9,046 nt of DNA. It comes from a bacterium (GTDB lineage Bacteria > Patescibacteriota > Minisyncoccia > Phycocordibacterales > Phycocordibacteraceae). Under the pieces are notes generated by a model. The model saw only the letters and a list, made by a program, of their open reading frames with translations, was not told the origin of the DNA and made no database searches. This document shows, in pieces, positions 1 to 5,687 of the stretch; the first letter of the stretch is position 1; every line of letters starts with the position of its first letter. The DNA lies in assembly GCA_021817685.1 (NCBI GenBank), contig JAKAGD010000026.1, forward strand, positions 1-9,046, written 5' to 3'. Both the position numbers and the translations under genes were made by a program.

Positions 1-258
1 GAGAAGGCGCGCGACGTGCGCGCGGAATTGCAGAAAGTGCATCCGGCCATCGCGTGGGACGATAACGGCAACATCGGCAAGCGCTACCGCCGGCAAGATG
101 AGATCGGCACGCCGTTCTGCGTCACCATAGATTTTGATACGCTCGGCGAACATCCGGAACTCGAGGGTACGGTTACGCTCCGTCATCGCGATTCGGGAGA
201 ACAGGAGCGGCTCACAGTCGCCGAAGCGGCGGACCGCATCCGTTCCGCCATCGAATAA
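1..258 (+). CDS. glyS: Glycyl-tRNA synthetase, C-terminal fragment
   Basis: This is the 3' end of a gene that begins upstream of the window; 85 codons are visible, open from base 1 and ending in TAA. The product charges tRNA-Gly with glycine in the cytoplasm. The visible part matches the C-terminal anticodon-binding domain of the homodimeric (eukaryote/archaea-like) class II GlyRS. The key stretch is GNIGKRYRRQDEIGTPFCVT followed by IDFDTL, then a beta strand with TVTLRHRDSGEQER, which is characteristic of that enzyme. An internal GTG at 16 could be mistaken for a start, but the frame is open upstream of it and the domain would be incomplete. The catalytic core is outside the window. Its stop is followed by a weak hairpin and a 108 bp gap before the next gene, so it is probably a separate unit from the downstream cluster. 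Confidence 0.9.
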   Translation, partial: EKARDVRAELQKVHPAIAWDDNGNIGKRYRRQDEIGTPFCVTIDFDTLGEHPELEGTVTLRHRDSGEQERLTVAEAADRIRSAIE

Positions 259-275
259 GCCCCAACCCGGGCTTT
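257..275 (+). terminator. Weak terminator-like hairpin after glyS
   Basis: AAGCCC (257-262) pairs with GGGCTT (269-274) around a six-base loop, starting inside the glyS stop codon. It is followed only by TTTCT, so the U-tract is poor. It could be a weak intrinsic terminator; the pairing is real but the function is inferred. Confidence 0.35.
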
Positions 276-292
276 CTACCAGCGCTCGCTCG

Positions 293-320
293 GAAAAGCG
301 AAATGGGACTTTCTCTTTTC
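293..320. repeat. A/T-armed inverted repeat between glyS and the AI-2E gene
   Basis: GAAAAG (293-298) and GAAA (300-303) pair with TTTC (310-313) and CTTTTC (315-320). This gives ten base pairs with one C/T mismatch and a six-base loop TGGGAC. A-rich and T-rich arms occur in bidirectional terminators, but there is no GC-rich core, so the function is unclear. It lies just upstream of the putative promoter of the next gene. Confidence 0.4.
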
Positions 321-330
321 TCTCACTCGC

Positions 331-357
331 TTGGCAGTAACCAGAATATGCTAGGAT
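331..357 (+). promoter_or_regulatory. Putative promoter of the AI-2E/metG/tatD cluster
   Basis: TGCTAGGAT (349-357) fits an extended -10 element (TGn plus TAGGAT, four of six matches to TATAAT). TTGGCA (331-336) is a possible -35, with a short 15-base spacer. Only nine bases separate the -10 from the ATG at 367, so transcription would start at or within a few bases of the start codon. The same nine bases recur upstream of rpsF. Confidence 0.5.
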
Positions 358-366
358 TGCCCATAT

Positions 367-1419
367 ATGGGTAAGGAAATCAACATTTCCATCACGCCGG
401 GCACTTTTTTCGCCGCGCTTCTCATCATGGCGGGCGCCTATGTCTTTTGGCTTTTGCGCGACCTCGCTCTCCTGGTGCTGACCGCCATCGTCATTGCCTC
501 GGCCATTGAGCCGGGCGTGGCGTTCTTCATCCGCCACCGCATACCGCGCTTCGTGGCGGCCCTGCTTGTCTACGTGCTCACGTTCGGTTCGGTCTTCGCG
601 CTCCTCTACTTCTTCTTCCCGCCCATCATCGCGGATGCGGCCGGATTCCTCTCCGCAATGCCAAAGTATCTCGACACGATCAATTCGGTGTCGCCGTTCT
701 CGGGCATCACGAACGCGGCCGGCCTCGCCGGCGGGCAAGGGGGGATACAGTCGTTCCTGCAGACGCTCTTCTCGCTCCAAGCGGTCTTCACGGCGGGTTC
801 CGGCGGCGTGGTCCAACTCTTTGTGACATTCTTCGGCGGCATCTTCTCGCTCGTGCTCGTTATCGTGCTTTCGTTCTATTTTGCGCTCCAGGACACCGGC
901 GTGGACGACTTCCTCCGCATGGTGATGCCGGTCGCCTATGAGGAGTACTCCGTGGACCTCTGGAAGCGCTCGCAGAAGAAGATAGGGCTCTGGATGCAGG
1001 GGCAGATACTGCTCTCGGTCATCGTCGCCATCCTGGTGTATCTCGGCCTCCTTATCATCGGCATCCCATACGCGCTTTTGCTCTCCGTCTTCACGGCGAT
1101 AGCGGAGATCATCCCGGTCTTCGGCTCGCTTATCGCGGGCACGGCCGCTGCGGTCGTGGGCTACAGCAACGGCGGCGTGCCGCTCGGCCTCATCGTCGCC
1201 GGCCTCTTCATCGTGGTGAACCAGTTCGAATCCAATCTCATCTATCCGCTCATCGTGAAGAAGATCGTCGGCCTCCCGCCGCTGCTTGTCATCGTGGCGC
1301 TCATTGCGGGCTACACGCTCGCGGGCTTCCTCGGCGTCCTTTTGTCCGTGCCGGTGGCGGCGGTTGTGCTGGAACTCATCACGGATTTTGATAAAAGGAA
1401 ACGCCGTGCCCGCTCGTAA
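367..1419 (+). CDS. AI-2E family (UPF0118) polytopic membrane protein
   Basis: This 350-residue integral membrane protein belongs to the AI-2E transporter family (TqsA/PerM-like). Members have been linked to autoinducer-2 export or ion antiport, but the substrate here cannot be read from sequence. Hydrophobic segments lie near residues 13-30, 33-54, 61-86, 150-174, 212-236, 238-265, 272-285 and 304-340. A long, less hydrophobic loop (87-149) follows the third segment. Family hallmarks are EIIPVFGSLIAG (247-258), QFESNLIYPLIVKKIVGLPP (286-305) and GFLGVLLSVPVAAVV (320-334). The C-terminus is short and basic (KRKRRARS), presumably cytoplasmic. The start at 367 is the only good ATG and sits directly behind a -10-like motif with no Shine-Dalgarno sequence. 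metG follows after three bases, so the two are almost certainly co-transcribed, although a functional link is not obvious. The family call is firm; the transported molecule is unknown. Confidence 0.88.
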   Translation: MGKEINISITPGTFFAALLIMAGAYVFWLLRDLALLVLTAIVIASAIEPGVAFFIRHRIPRFVAALLVYVLTFGSVFALLYFFFPPIIADAAGFLSAMPKYLDTINSVSPFSGITNAAGLAGGQGGIQSFLQTLFSLQAVFTAGSGGVVQLFVTFFGGIFSLVLVIVLSFYFALQDTGVDDFLRMVMPVAYEEYSVDLWKRSQKKIGLWMQGQILLSVIVAILVYLGLLIIGIPYALLLSVFTAIAEIIPVFGSLIAGTAAAVVGYSNGGVPLGLIVAGLFIVVNQFESNLIYPLIVKKIVGLPPLLVIVALIAGYTLAGFLGVLLSVPVAAVVLELITDFDKRKRRARS

Positions 1420-1422
1420 AAG

Positions 1423-2850
1423 ATGAATCGGTACATCACCACCACTTTGCCGTATGTGAATGCGGACCCGCACATCGGGTTCGCGCTGGAGTCCGTACAA
1501 GCCGACGTGCTCGCGCGAGCGTGGCGCGCGGCGGGGGACGAGGTTTTCTTCTCCACCGGTACGGACGAACACGGGCAGAAGATCCTGGAAGCTGCGCAAA
1601 AAGCGGGGCAGGAGCCGCAGGCATACGTGGATCACTACGCCGCCGAGTTTAGGAAATTGAAGGACGCGCTCGATTTGAGCAATGACACATTCATCCGCAC
1701 GACCGATCCGGCGCATGTGGCGGCCGCGCAGGAGATGTGGCGCCGGTGCGCGGCGAAGGGCGATATTTATAAAAAGACCTATACCGGCTTGTACTGCGTC
1801 GGCTGCGAAGCGTTCAAGACCGAGAAAGAGGCTGTGGACGGGAGATGTCCGCTTCACCCCAACGCCGAGCTCAAAGAAGTTTCCGAAGAGAATTATTTCT
1901 TCAAATTTTCCAATTACGAAAAACAGCTCCTGAACTACCTGGGGAAAGAAGGCTCCATCGTTCCCGAGTGGCGTCGCATTGAAGCGGTTAATTTTGTGAA
2001 AGGCGGGCTTGAGGATTTCAGCATCTCGCGCGAGTCCGCACGGCTTTCTTGGGGCATTCCGGTGCCGGATGACGATTCACAGGTGATGTACGTATGGTTT
2101 GACGCGCTCACCAACTACATTTCAACGCTCGGCTGGCCGGAGGATGCGCAGGGAAACTTCAAGAAATTCTGGGAAGTGGGAGCAACGCTCCAGGTGGCGG
2201 GGAAGGACCAGGTGCGATTCCAGTCGCTTATGTGGCAGGCGATGCTTATGTCGGCAGATATAAAAAATACCGACTCGGTTTTCTACCACGGCTTCATCAC
2301 CTCCGGCGGGCAGAAGATGAGCAAATCATTGGGTAATGTGATCAATCCGCTCGACCTTGTCGCGAAGTACGGCACGGATGCCGTGCGCTACCTCCTTTTG
2401 CGCCATGTGAGCCCCTCCGAAGACTCCGACCTCACGTTGGAAGCGATTCATGACCACTACACGGCACATCTCACAAACGGACTCGGCAATCTCGTCGCGC
2501 GCGTGATGCAACTTGCCGAAACGCATCTCACAGAACCTGTTACTGAGACCGAAGTGTTCCCGTCGACGTGTGCAGATCTGATTGGAGTTTTTCAATTCAA
2601 TTCGGCAATGGATTTTATTTGGGGCGGCGTACAGGGTATACAGATGATGGACGAACGCATCACGCGCGAGAAACCCTTTGCAATAGTGAAAGAGAACCCC
2701 GAAGCAGGAAAGGAAATTATCAAAGACCTTGTTAGAAAGCTCAATGCAATAGGATACGCCTTAAAGCCGTTTATGCCTGTCACGGCCGAGAAAATAATTT
2801 CCGCTGTACGTGAAAACAAAAAACCCGAGAATTTGTTCCCGAGGATATGA
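1423..2850 (+). CDS. metG: Methionyl-tRNA synthetase
   Basis: This class I synthetase attaches methionine to initiator and elongator tRNA-Met. The Rossmann fold carries the HIGH-type motif as HIGF (residues 17-20). The connective peptide has one zinc knuckle with Cys125, Cys128, Cys142 and His145, so one ligand is His instead of the more common Cys. KMSKS is intact at 298-302, and DALTNYIS (227-234) fits the family's methionine-pocket region. The protein has 475 residues and ends after the helical anticodon-binding domain. It lacks the C-terminal EMAP/Trbp111-like dimerisation domain found in longer bacterial enzymes, as expected for the short form. The gene starts three bases after the preceding stop and its TGA overlaps the tatD start by four bases (ATGA), suggesting translational coupling. 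Base composition falls from 73% GC (1501-1560) to about 43% (2581-2820) over the anticodon-binding domain, unlike its neighbours. Confidence 0.96.
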   Translation: MNRYITTTLPYVNADPHIGFALESVQADVLARAWRAAGDEVFFSTGTDEHGQKILEAAQKAGQEPQAYVDHYAAEFRKLKDALDLSNDTFIRTTDPAHVAAAQEMWRRCAAKGDIYKKTYTGLYCVGCEAFKTEKEAVDGRCPLHPNAELKEVSEENYFFKFSNYEKQLLNYLGKEGSIVPEWRRIEAVNFVKGGLEDFSISRESARLSWGIPVPDDDSQVMYVWFDALTNYISTLGWPEDAQGNFKKFWEVGATLQVAGKDQVRFQSLMWQAMLMSADIKNTDSVFYHGFITSGGQKMSKSLGNVINPLDLVAKYGTDAVRYLLLRHVSPSEDSDLTLEAIHDHYTAHLTNGLGNLVARVMQLAETHLTEPVTETEVFPSTCADLIGVFQFNSAMDFIWGGVQGIQMMDERITREKPFAIVKENPEAGKEIIKDLVRKLNAIGYALKPFMPVTAEKIISAVRENKKPENLFPRI

Positions 2851-3650
2851 ACGTCAGATACATAGACGCGCACTGCCACGTGCAGTTCGAGCAATATGCG
2901 GAGGATGATGCGGCACTTATCGAGCGGATGCGCAATGAGGGTGTCGTCGGCATTGTCGTCGGTGTGGATTTAGAATCCTCGCAGAAGGCCGTAGCGCTCG
3001 CGGAGAAGTACGAGCATCTGTTCGCTTCCGTCGGCCTTCACCCGAACCGCGTTGCGGACGAAGTGTTCGATGCGGCAGCGTATCGCGCGCTTGCCACGCA
3101 CCCGAAAGTCGTCGCGATAGGGGAGTGCGGACTGGATTATTTCAGGCCAACGGAAGTGAACGACGAAGTCAAAAACAAGCAAAAGGAAATTTTACGGAAA
3201 CATATCGAGCTCGCCGGCGAACTCGACAAGCCGCTCATCCTCCACCCGCGCCCCTCAAAAGGAACGATGGATACGTACCGCGATTTGATAGAAATCCTGA
3301 AGGAGGCGAAGACTCGGTACCCGGATCTGCGCGGCGATGCTCACTTCTTCGTGGGCGGCGTCGCGGAGGAAGAGGCGCTCCGCGAGCTCGGCTTCACGGT
3401 CTCGTTTACCGCGGTCATCACCTTCGCGCGCGACTACGATGCGGTCATACGTGCTACGCCGCTTGAAAATATCCTCTCGGAGACCGATGCTCCCTATCTT
3501 GCGCCGGCGAGCCGGCGAGGGAAGCGGAATGACCCGCTCGCCGTCATCGAGGTCGTCGCAAAAATCGCAGAGATTCGAGGTGAGGACCCCGAAACCGTCC
3601 GCGCGGCGCTCCTTACGAATGCGCGCCGCCTCTTTGGGCTCCCGGCCTGA
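2847..3650 (+). CDS. tatD: TatD-family metal-dependent hydrolase (putative DNase)
   Basis: This 267-residue TIM-barrel protein of the TatD family probably acts as a cytoplasmic metal-dependent 3'-5' exonuclease or DNA-repair nuclease. The metal ligands are all present: His9 and His11 in DAHCH, Glu93 in GECGLDY, His133 in LILHPRPS, His166 in HFFVGG and Asp214 in SETDAPYLAP. Two of these motifs differ slightly from the usual HSRDA and HCFSG, but the ligands themselves are kept. Length matches the family (about 255-265). The ATG overlaps the metG stop (ATGA), so it is probably translated by reinitiation; a GAGG lies only two bases before the ATG, too close for a normal ribosome binding site. metG-tatD adjacency is common in bacteria, which supports both calls. 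The in vivo substrate is not settled for the family. Confidence 0.92.
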   Translation: MNVRYIDAHCHVQFEQYAEDDAALIERMRNEGVVGIVVGVDLESSQKAVALAEKYEHLFASVGLHPNRVADEVFDAAAYRALATHPKVVAIGECGLDYFRPTEVNDEVKNKQKEILRKHIELAGELDKPLILHPRPSKGTMDTYRDLIEILKEAKTRYPDLRGDAHFFVGGVAEEEALRELGFTVSFTAVITFARDYDAVIRATPLENILSETDAPYLAPASRRGKRNDPLAVIEVVAKIAEIRGEDPETVRAALLTNARRLFGLPA

Positions 3651-3658
3651 AATCGTCC

Positions 3659-3687
3659 TTGCGGAGGGCAAAATACCGTGCTAGGAT
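3659..3687 (+). promoter_or_regulatory. Putative promoter of rpsF-ssb-rpsR
   Basis: TTGCGG (3659-3664) as a -35 and TAGGAT (3682-3687) as a -10 are separated by exactly 17 bases. TG at 3679-3680 makes it an extended -10. Only nine bases lie between the -10 and the rpsF ATG, so a leaderless or near-leaderless mRNA is predicted. TGCTAGGAT is identical to the element at 349-357 and at the same distance from the start codon. Confidence 0.6.
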
Positions 3688-3696
3688 GCCGGAATT

Positions 3697-4188
3697 ATGG
3701 CGAAAGACCTGGATTTGGAGTTGCGCGCTGATGAGGCGCTTGAAGACGCTGGCGACGAGCCCCGCGTCTACGAATTGGGTTTCCACCTGGATCCCGAGCT
3801 CCCGGTCGAGGAAGTGAAGAAAGCCTACCAGGCGGTGCGCGCACTCATTGAAGAGAAAGGAACGATTGTCGCCGAGGGAGAGCCGATAAAGATACCGCTT
3901 GCCTATACCATTTCCCGCCAGGAAGTGGCCGGTCGCCGCGATTTTGATTCAGCCTACTTCTCCTGGATCGTCTATGAGACGTCCGCGACGAATCACGCGG
4001 AGGTCATCAGCGCCGCCGGCGCGAACAAGCAGATCGTCCGCTTCATCGACCTGCTTACGACGAAGGACGCCGCCCGCCACTCGGTGGAGATGCGCGAGAT
4101 AGCAATGAAGATGCCGGAACACGCGGAGGACGCGGAAGCGGCGGCCGGCGCAGAGCTCGACGCAGCTCTCGAGAACGTCGCGGTATAA
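3697..4188 (+). CDS. rpsF: 30S ribosomal protein bS6, divergent and extended
   Basis: bS6 sits on the platform of the small ribosomal subunit and binds 16S rRNA together with bS18. The call rests on a core from about residue 22 to 118, including RVYELGFHLDPEL, IKIPLAYTISR and DFDSAYFSWIVYE, which follow the ferredoxin-like S6 pattern. It also rests on its position ahead of ssb and rpsR, the textbook rpsF-ssb-rpsR order. At 163 residues it is longer than the common 95-135. The first 21 residues are an acidic extension and the last 40 or so form an Ala/Glu-rich tail. Similarity to well-studied S6 proteins is weak, so on sequence alone it would be tentative; context makes it strong. The start was chosen because it lies just behind a good promoter. 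The stop codon overlaps a consensus TATAAT that may drive ssb. Confidence 0.87.
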   Translation: MAKDLDLELRADEALEDAGDEPRVYELGFHLDPELPVEEVKKAYQAVRALIEEKGTIVAEGEPIKIPLAYTISRQEVAGRRDFDSAYFSWIVYETSATNHAEVISAAGANKQIVRFIDLLTTKDAARHSVEMREIAMKMPEHAEDAEAAAGAELDAALENVAV

Positions 4189-4189
4189 T
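4184..4189 (+). promoter_or_regulatory. Internal TATAAT -10 before ssb, overlapping the rpsF stop
   Basis: A perfect TATAAT occupies 4184-4189 and contains the rpsF TAA (4186-4188). The ssb ATG begins at 4196, seven bases after the hexamer, where a transcription start would be expected, giving a leaderless ssb mRNA. No convincing -35 is seen at 17 bases upstream (CGCAGC) and there is no TGn extension, so it could also be chance. Confidence 0.45.
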
Positions 4190-4195
4190 ACGAAC

Positions 4196-4642
4196 ATGTA
4201 CCTCAACAAAGTATTCCTCTACGGGAACCTTACCCGCGATCCGGAGCTGAAGGCGCTGCCGTCCGGCGGCCAGGTCGCGAACTTCGGACTCGCGACGAAC
4301 CGCACCTACAAGGACAAGAGCGGACAGAAGCAGGAAGCGACGGAGTTCCACAATGTCGTCGCGTTCGGCCGCACGGCGGAAGTCATCGCGCAGTATGTGA
4401 AGAAGGGCCGCCCGATATTCGTGGAGGGCCGCATCACGACGCGTTCGTGGGAGGGGAAGGAAGACGGGAAGAAGCAGTACCGCACGGAGATCATCGTAGA
4501 GAACTTCCAGTTCGGCGCGGATGCGAAGGGCGGCTCGGGTGCCGGCGCGGCCTCTTCCCACGAAGAGCAGTCCGCCCCGAAGGATGACGAGGCCATCAAG
4601 TACCCGGACGAGGAGATCAACCCGGAAGACATTCCGTTTTAA
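4196..4642 (+). CDS. ssb: Single-stranded DNA-binding protein
   Basis: SSB coats single-stranded DNA during replication, recombination and repair and recruits partner enzymes through its C-terminal tip. The OB fold spans about residues 1-107, starting MYLNKVFLYGNLTRDPEL and including ATEFHNVVAFGRTAE and the strand-forming VEGRITTRSWEGKEDGKK. Residues 108-139 form a low-complexity Gly/Ala/Ser then acidic linker. The last residues, INPEDIPF, are the conserved acidic tip ending in D-I-P-F. The 148-residue length is typical, and no part is missing. The start follows the rpsF stop by seven bases, with no Shine-Dalgarno sequence but with a TATAAT immediately upstream. rpsR follows after ten bases. 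It lies in the same window as recA and ftsK, but on the opposite strand and in a separate unit. Confidence 0.96.
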   Translation: MYLNKVFLYGNLTRDPELKALPSGGQVANFGLATNRTYKDKSGQKQEATEFHNVVAFGRTAEVIAQYVKKGRPIFVEGRITTRSWEGKEDGKKQYRTEIIVENFQFGADAKGGSGAGAASSHEEQSAPKDDEAIKYPDEEINPEDIPF

Positions 4643-4652
4643 TTATTGAATC

Positions 4653-4859
4653 ATGGCATACCAAGCTGAACGAGAAGAGATAGAGATAAAGAAATTCATC
4701 GACTACAAAGATGTGGCGTATTTGAAGCTGTTCACCAATCCGCATGCCAAGATGCTTTCCAAGAAGCGCACCGGCGTTCCGTCGAACAAACAGCGCGAGA
4801 TCATGCAGGCCATCAAGCGAGCGCGCTACATGGCGCTCATGCCGTACATCGCTGCATAA
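4653..4859 (+). CDS. rpsR: 30S ribosomal protein bS18
   Basis: bS18 binds 16S rRNA on the small-subunit platform next to bS6. The 68-residue product contains the recognisable core: FIDYKDVAYLKLFTN (16-30), then KMLSKKRTGVPSNKQREIMQ and AIKRARYMALMPYI. The last part corresponds to the conserved AIKRARxMALLP segment. It is a little shorter than the 75 residues of the E. coli protein because the N-terminus is compact, and it has no zinc-type cysteines. It is the third gene of rpsF-ssb-rpsR, ten bases behind ssb. The bases before the ATG (TTATTGAATC) contain no Shine-Dalgarno motif. It is the last gene before a convergent gap with several hairpins, and bL9, often next in this cluster in other bacteria, is absent here. 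Confidence 0.95.
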   Translation: MAYQAEREEIEIKKFIDYKDVAYLKLFTNPHAKMLSKKRTGVPSNKQREIMQAIKRARYMALMPYIAA

Positions 4860-4870
4860 AGCGATTTATA

Positions 4871-4906
4871 GACCCCGTCTGCGGCGTCGCGGGTCCCGTC
4901 GTTTTT
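4871..4906 (+). terminator. Possible intrinsic terminator after rpsR
   Basis: GACCC (4871-4875) pairs with GGGTC (4891-4895). Two further pairs (C4876-G4889, G4877-C4888) follow past a bulged C. A run of five T residues (4902-4906) begins six bases after the stem. Stem and T-run are plausible for rpsR termination, but the spacing is longer than ideal and a much stronger terminator lies at 4983. Confidence 0.35.
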
Positions 4907-4941
4907 CTCCGCCGTACCAAAAGTACGTCTCCGAAAAACGA
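4899..4941. repeat. Nested quasi-palindromic hairpin in the rpsR/efp gap
   Basis: The outer stem is TCGTTTTTC (4899-4907) with GAAAAACGA (4933-4941), nine perfect pairs. A symmetric five-by-five unpaired region (TCCGC / TCTCC) follows. The inner stem is CGTAC (4913-4917) with GTACG (4923-4927) around the loop CAAAA. The A and T tracts could make this a transcription stop in both directions, or it may be a mobile or structural repeat. It codes for nothing evident. Confidence 0.5.
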
Positions 4942-4982
4942 TTTCCCGCGCCTTGCATCTGAAGTCTCTAAATAGCTTTAGA

Positions 4983-5010
4983 CAAAAGCCCCGCGGGAGC
5001 GGGGCTTTTG
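4983..5010. terminator. Strong bidirectional intrinsic terminator between rpsR and efp
   Basis: CAAAAGCCCCGC (4983-4994) pairs perfectly with GCGGGGCTTTTG (4999-5010) around a four-base GGGA loop. This gives a 12 bp stem with a GC-rich core. Each strand carries a four-T run at its 3' arm, extended on the plus strand by GTATTT. It lies between convergent genes (rpsR plus, efp minus, with efp ending at 5034), so it should stop transcripts from both sides. Confidence 0.9.
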
Positions 5011-5033
5011 TATTTGCACATTTTTTGGATTTT

Positions 5034-5609
5034 TTATGACTTGGTCACACGCTCGGTGTATTCGCCCGTGTCGGTATTGATGCGCACGATATCGCCGGGA
5101 TTGATGAACAAGGGGACGTTCACCTTTGCGCCGGTAGAAAGTTCGGCGAGCTTCGTGCCGCCCGAGACCGTGTTGCCTTTGACCGCCGGAGGCGCGTCCT
5201 TCACTTCAAGCTCGACTTTCACGGGTATCTTGATGGTCATCGGCTTGTCTTCGTAGGTGAGCACCTCGACGGGCGAGTTTGAAGCGAGCCACTGCACCTT
5301 GTCGTGCACCGTCTCCTCGGGGAAGGAGAAGCGGTTTTTCGGGTTGCCCTCCTCGGCGAACCAGCTCTCGCCGCGGTTGGTGTAGAGGTAATTGGCCTGC
5401 ATCATGCCGACATCCGCCTCGGTTACGGTCTCATTCTGGTGGAAGGCGATCTCCACGACCTTGCCGCCGACCAGCTGGCGGAGCTTCGTCTGGTTGACGG
5501 GCTTTCTCTGTTGCATGCGGAAAATATGCGCCGACAGCACTTCATACGGCTCATTATTGTAGTTGATGACGCTGCCCTTGAGGATTTCGTTATAGCTGAG
5601 TACGGCCAT
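5034..5609 (-). CDS. efp: Translation elongation factor P with non-canonical tip loop
   Basis: EF-P binds between the P and E sites of the ribosome and relieves stalling at consecutive prolines. The 191 residues cover the three domains: a KOW-like N-terminal domain (about 1-63), a central OB domain (about 65-125) and a C-terminal OB domain ending in the signature INTDTGEYTERV. NNEPYEVLSA and KLRQLVGGKVVE align without gaps to the E. coli protein. The tip loop, however, reads IFRMQQRKP (29-37) where E. coli has FVKPGKGQA. Position 34, the lysine lysylated in E. coli, is Gln, followed by Arg35 and Lys36. The known lysine and arginine (rhamnosyl) modification sites are therefore not conserved at the same position. 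The gene stands alone and is divergent from the sigma factor gene, with 78 bp between starts. The family call is firm. Confidence 0.95.
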   Translation of the reverse strand: MAVLSYNEILKGSVINYNNEPYEVLSAHIFRMQQRKPVNQTKLRQLVGGKVVEIAFHQNETVTEADVGMMQANYLYTNRGESWFAEEGNPKNRFSFPEETVHDKVQWLASNSPVEVLTYEDKPMTIKIPVKVELEVKDAPPAVKGNTVSGGTKLAELSTGAKVNVPLFINPGDIVRINTDTGEYTERVTKS

Positions 5610-5638
5610 ATTCCGGAAACTTACGCTGGATAAAGTTC

Positions 5639-5644
5639 GTTATA
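5639..5644 (-). promoter_or_regulatory. Possible -10 element for efp
   Basis: On the minus strand, TATAAC (5644-5639) lies 29 bases before the efp ATG; TTTATC (5634-5629) is an alternative. No good -35 was found for either. Unlike the other promoters here it would leave a short 5' leader, which has no Shine-Dalgarno sequence. Confidence 0.25.
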
Positions 5645-5671
5645 AAAAGTACCGCTCGAGGCGGATTCGTG

Positions 5672-5682
5672 TATGCTAGCAG
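5672..5682 (+). promoter_or_regulatory. Putative CTAG-type -10 region for the sigma factor gene
   Basis: TATGCTAGCAG (5672-5682) resembles TATGCTAGGAT at 347-357 and sits 5-10 bases before the ATG at 5688, depending on which hexamer is used. No clear -35 is seen. Its internal ATG (5673) is in frame with the gene but is better read as promoter sequence. The predicted transcript is leaderless or nearly so. Confidence 0.45.
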
Positions 5683-5687
5683 ACATT

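Noticed and set aside
16..18. GTG as a start of a short separate gene
   Set aside because: The frame is open from base 1 and the protein is an uninterrupted GlyRS C-terminal domain, so this is an internal valine.
3255..3671. 138-codon minus-strand frame opposite tatD
   Set aside because: It overlaps the intact tatD catalytic region and shows no recognisable feature.
4055..4561. 168-codon minus-strand frame across rpsF/ssb
   Set aside because: It lies antisense to two well-supported genes and is an Arg/Leu-rich translation with no motif.
4860..5033. tRNA, riboswitch or CRISPR repeat in the rpsR/efp gap
   Set aside because: There is no cloverleaf, no regularly spaced direct repeats and no known aptamer core; hairpins explain the structure.
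5673..5687. Upstream in-frame ATG as the sigma factor start
   Set aside because: It lies within the -10-like TATGCTAG motif, so it would be upstream of the likely transcript start; the five added residues match nothing in ECF factors.
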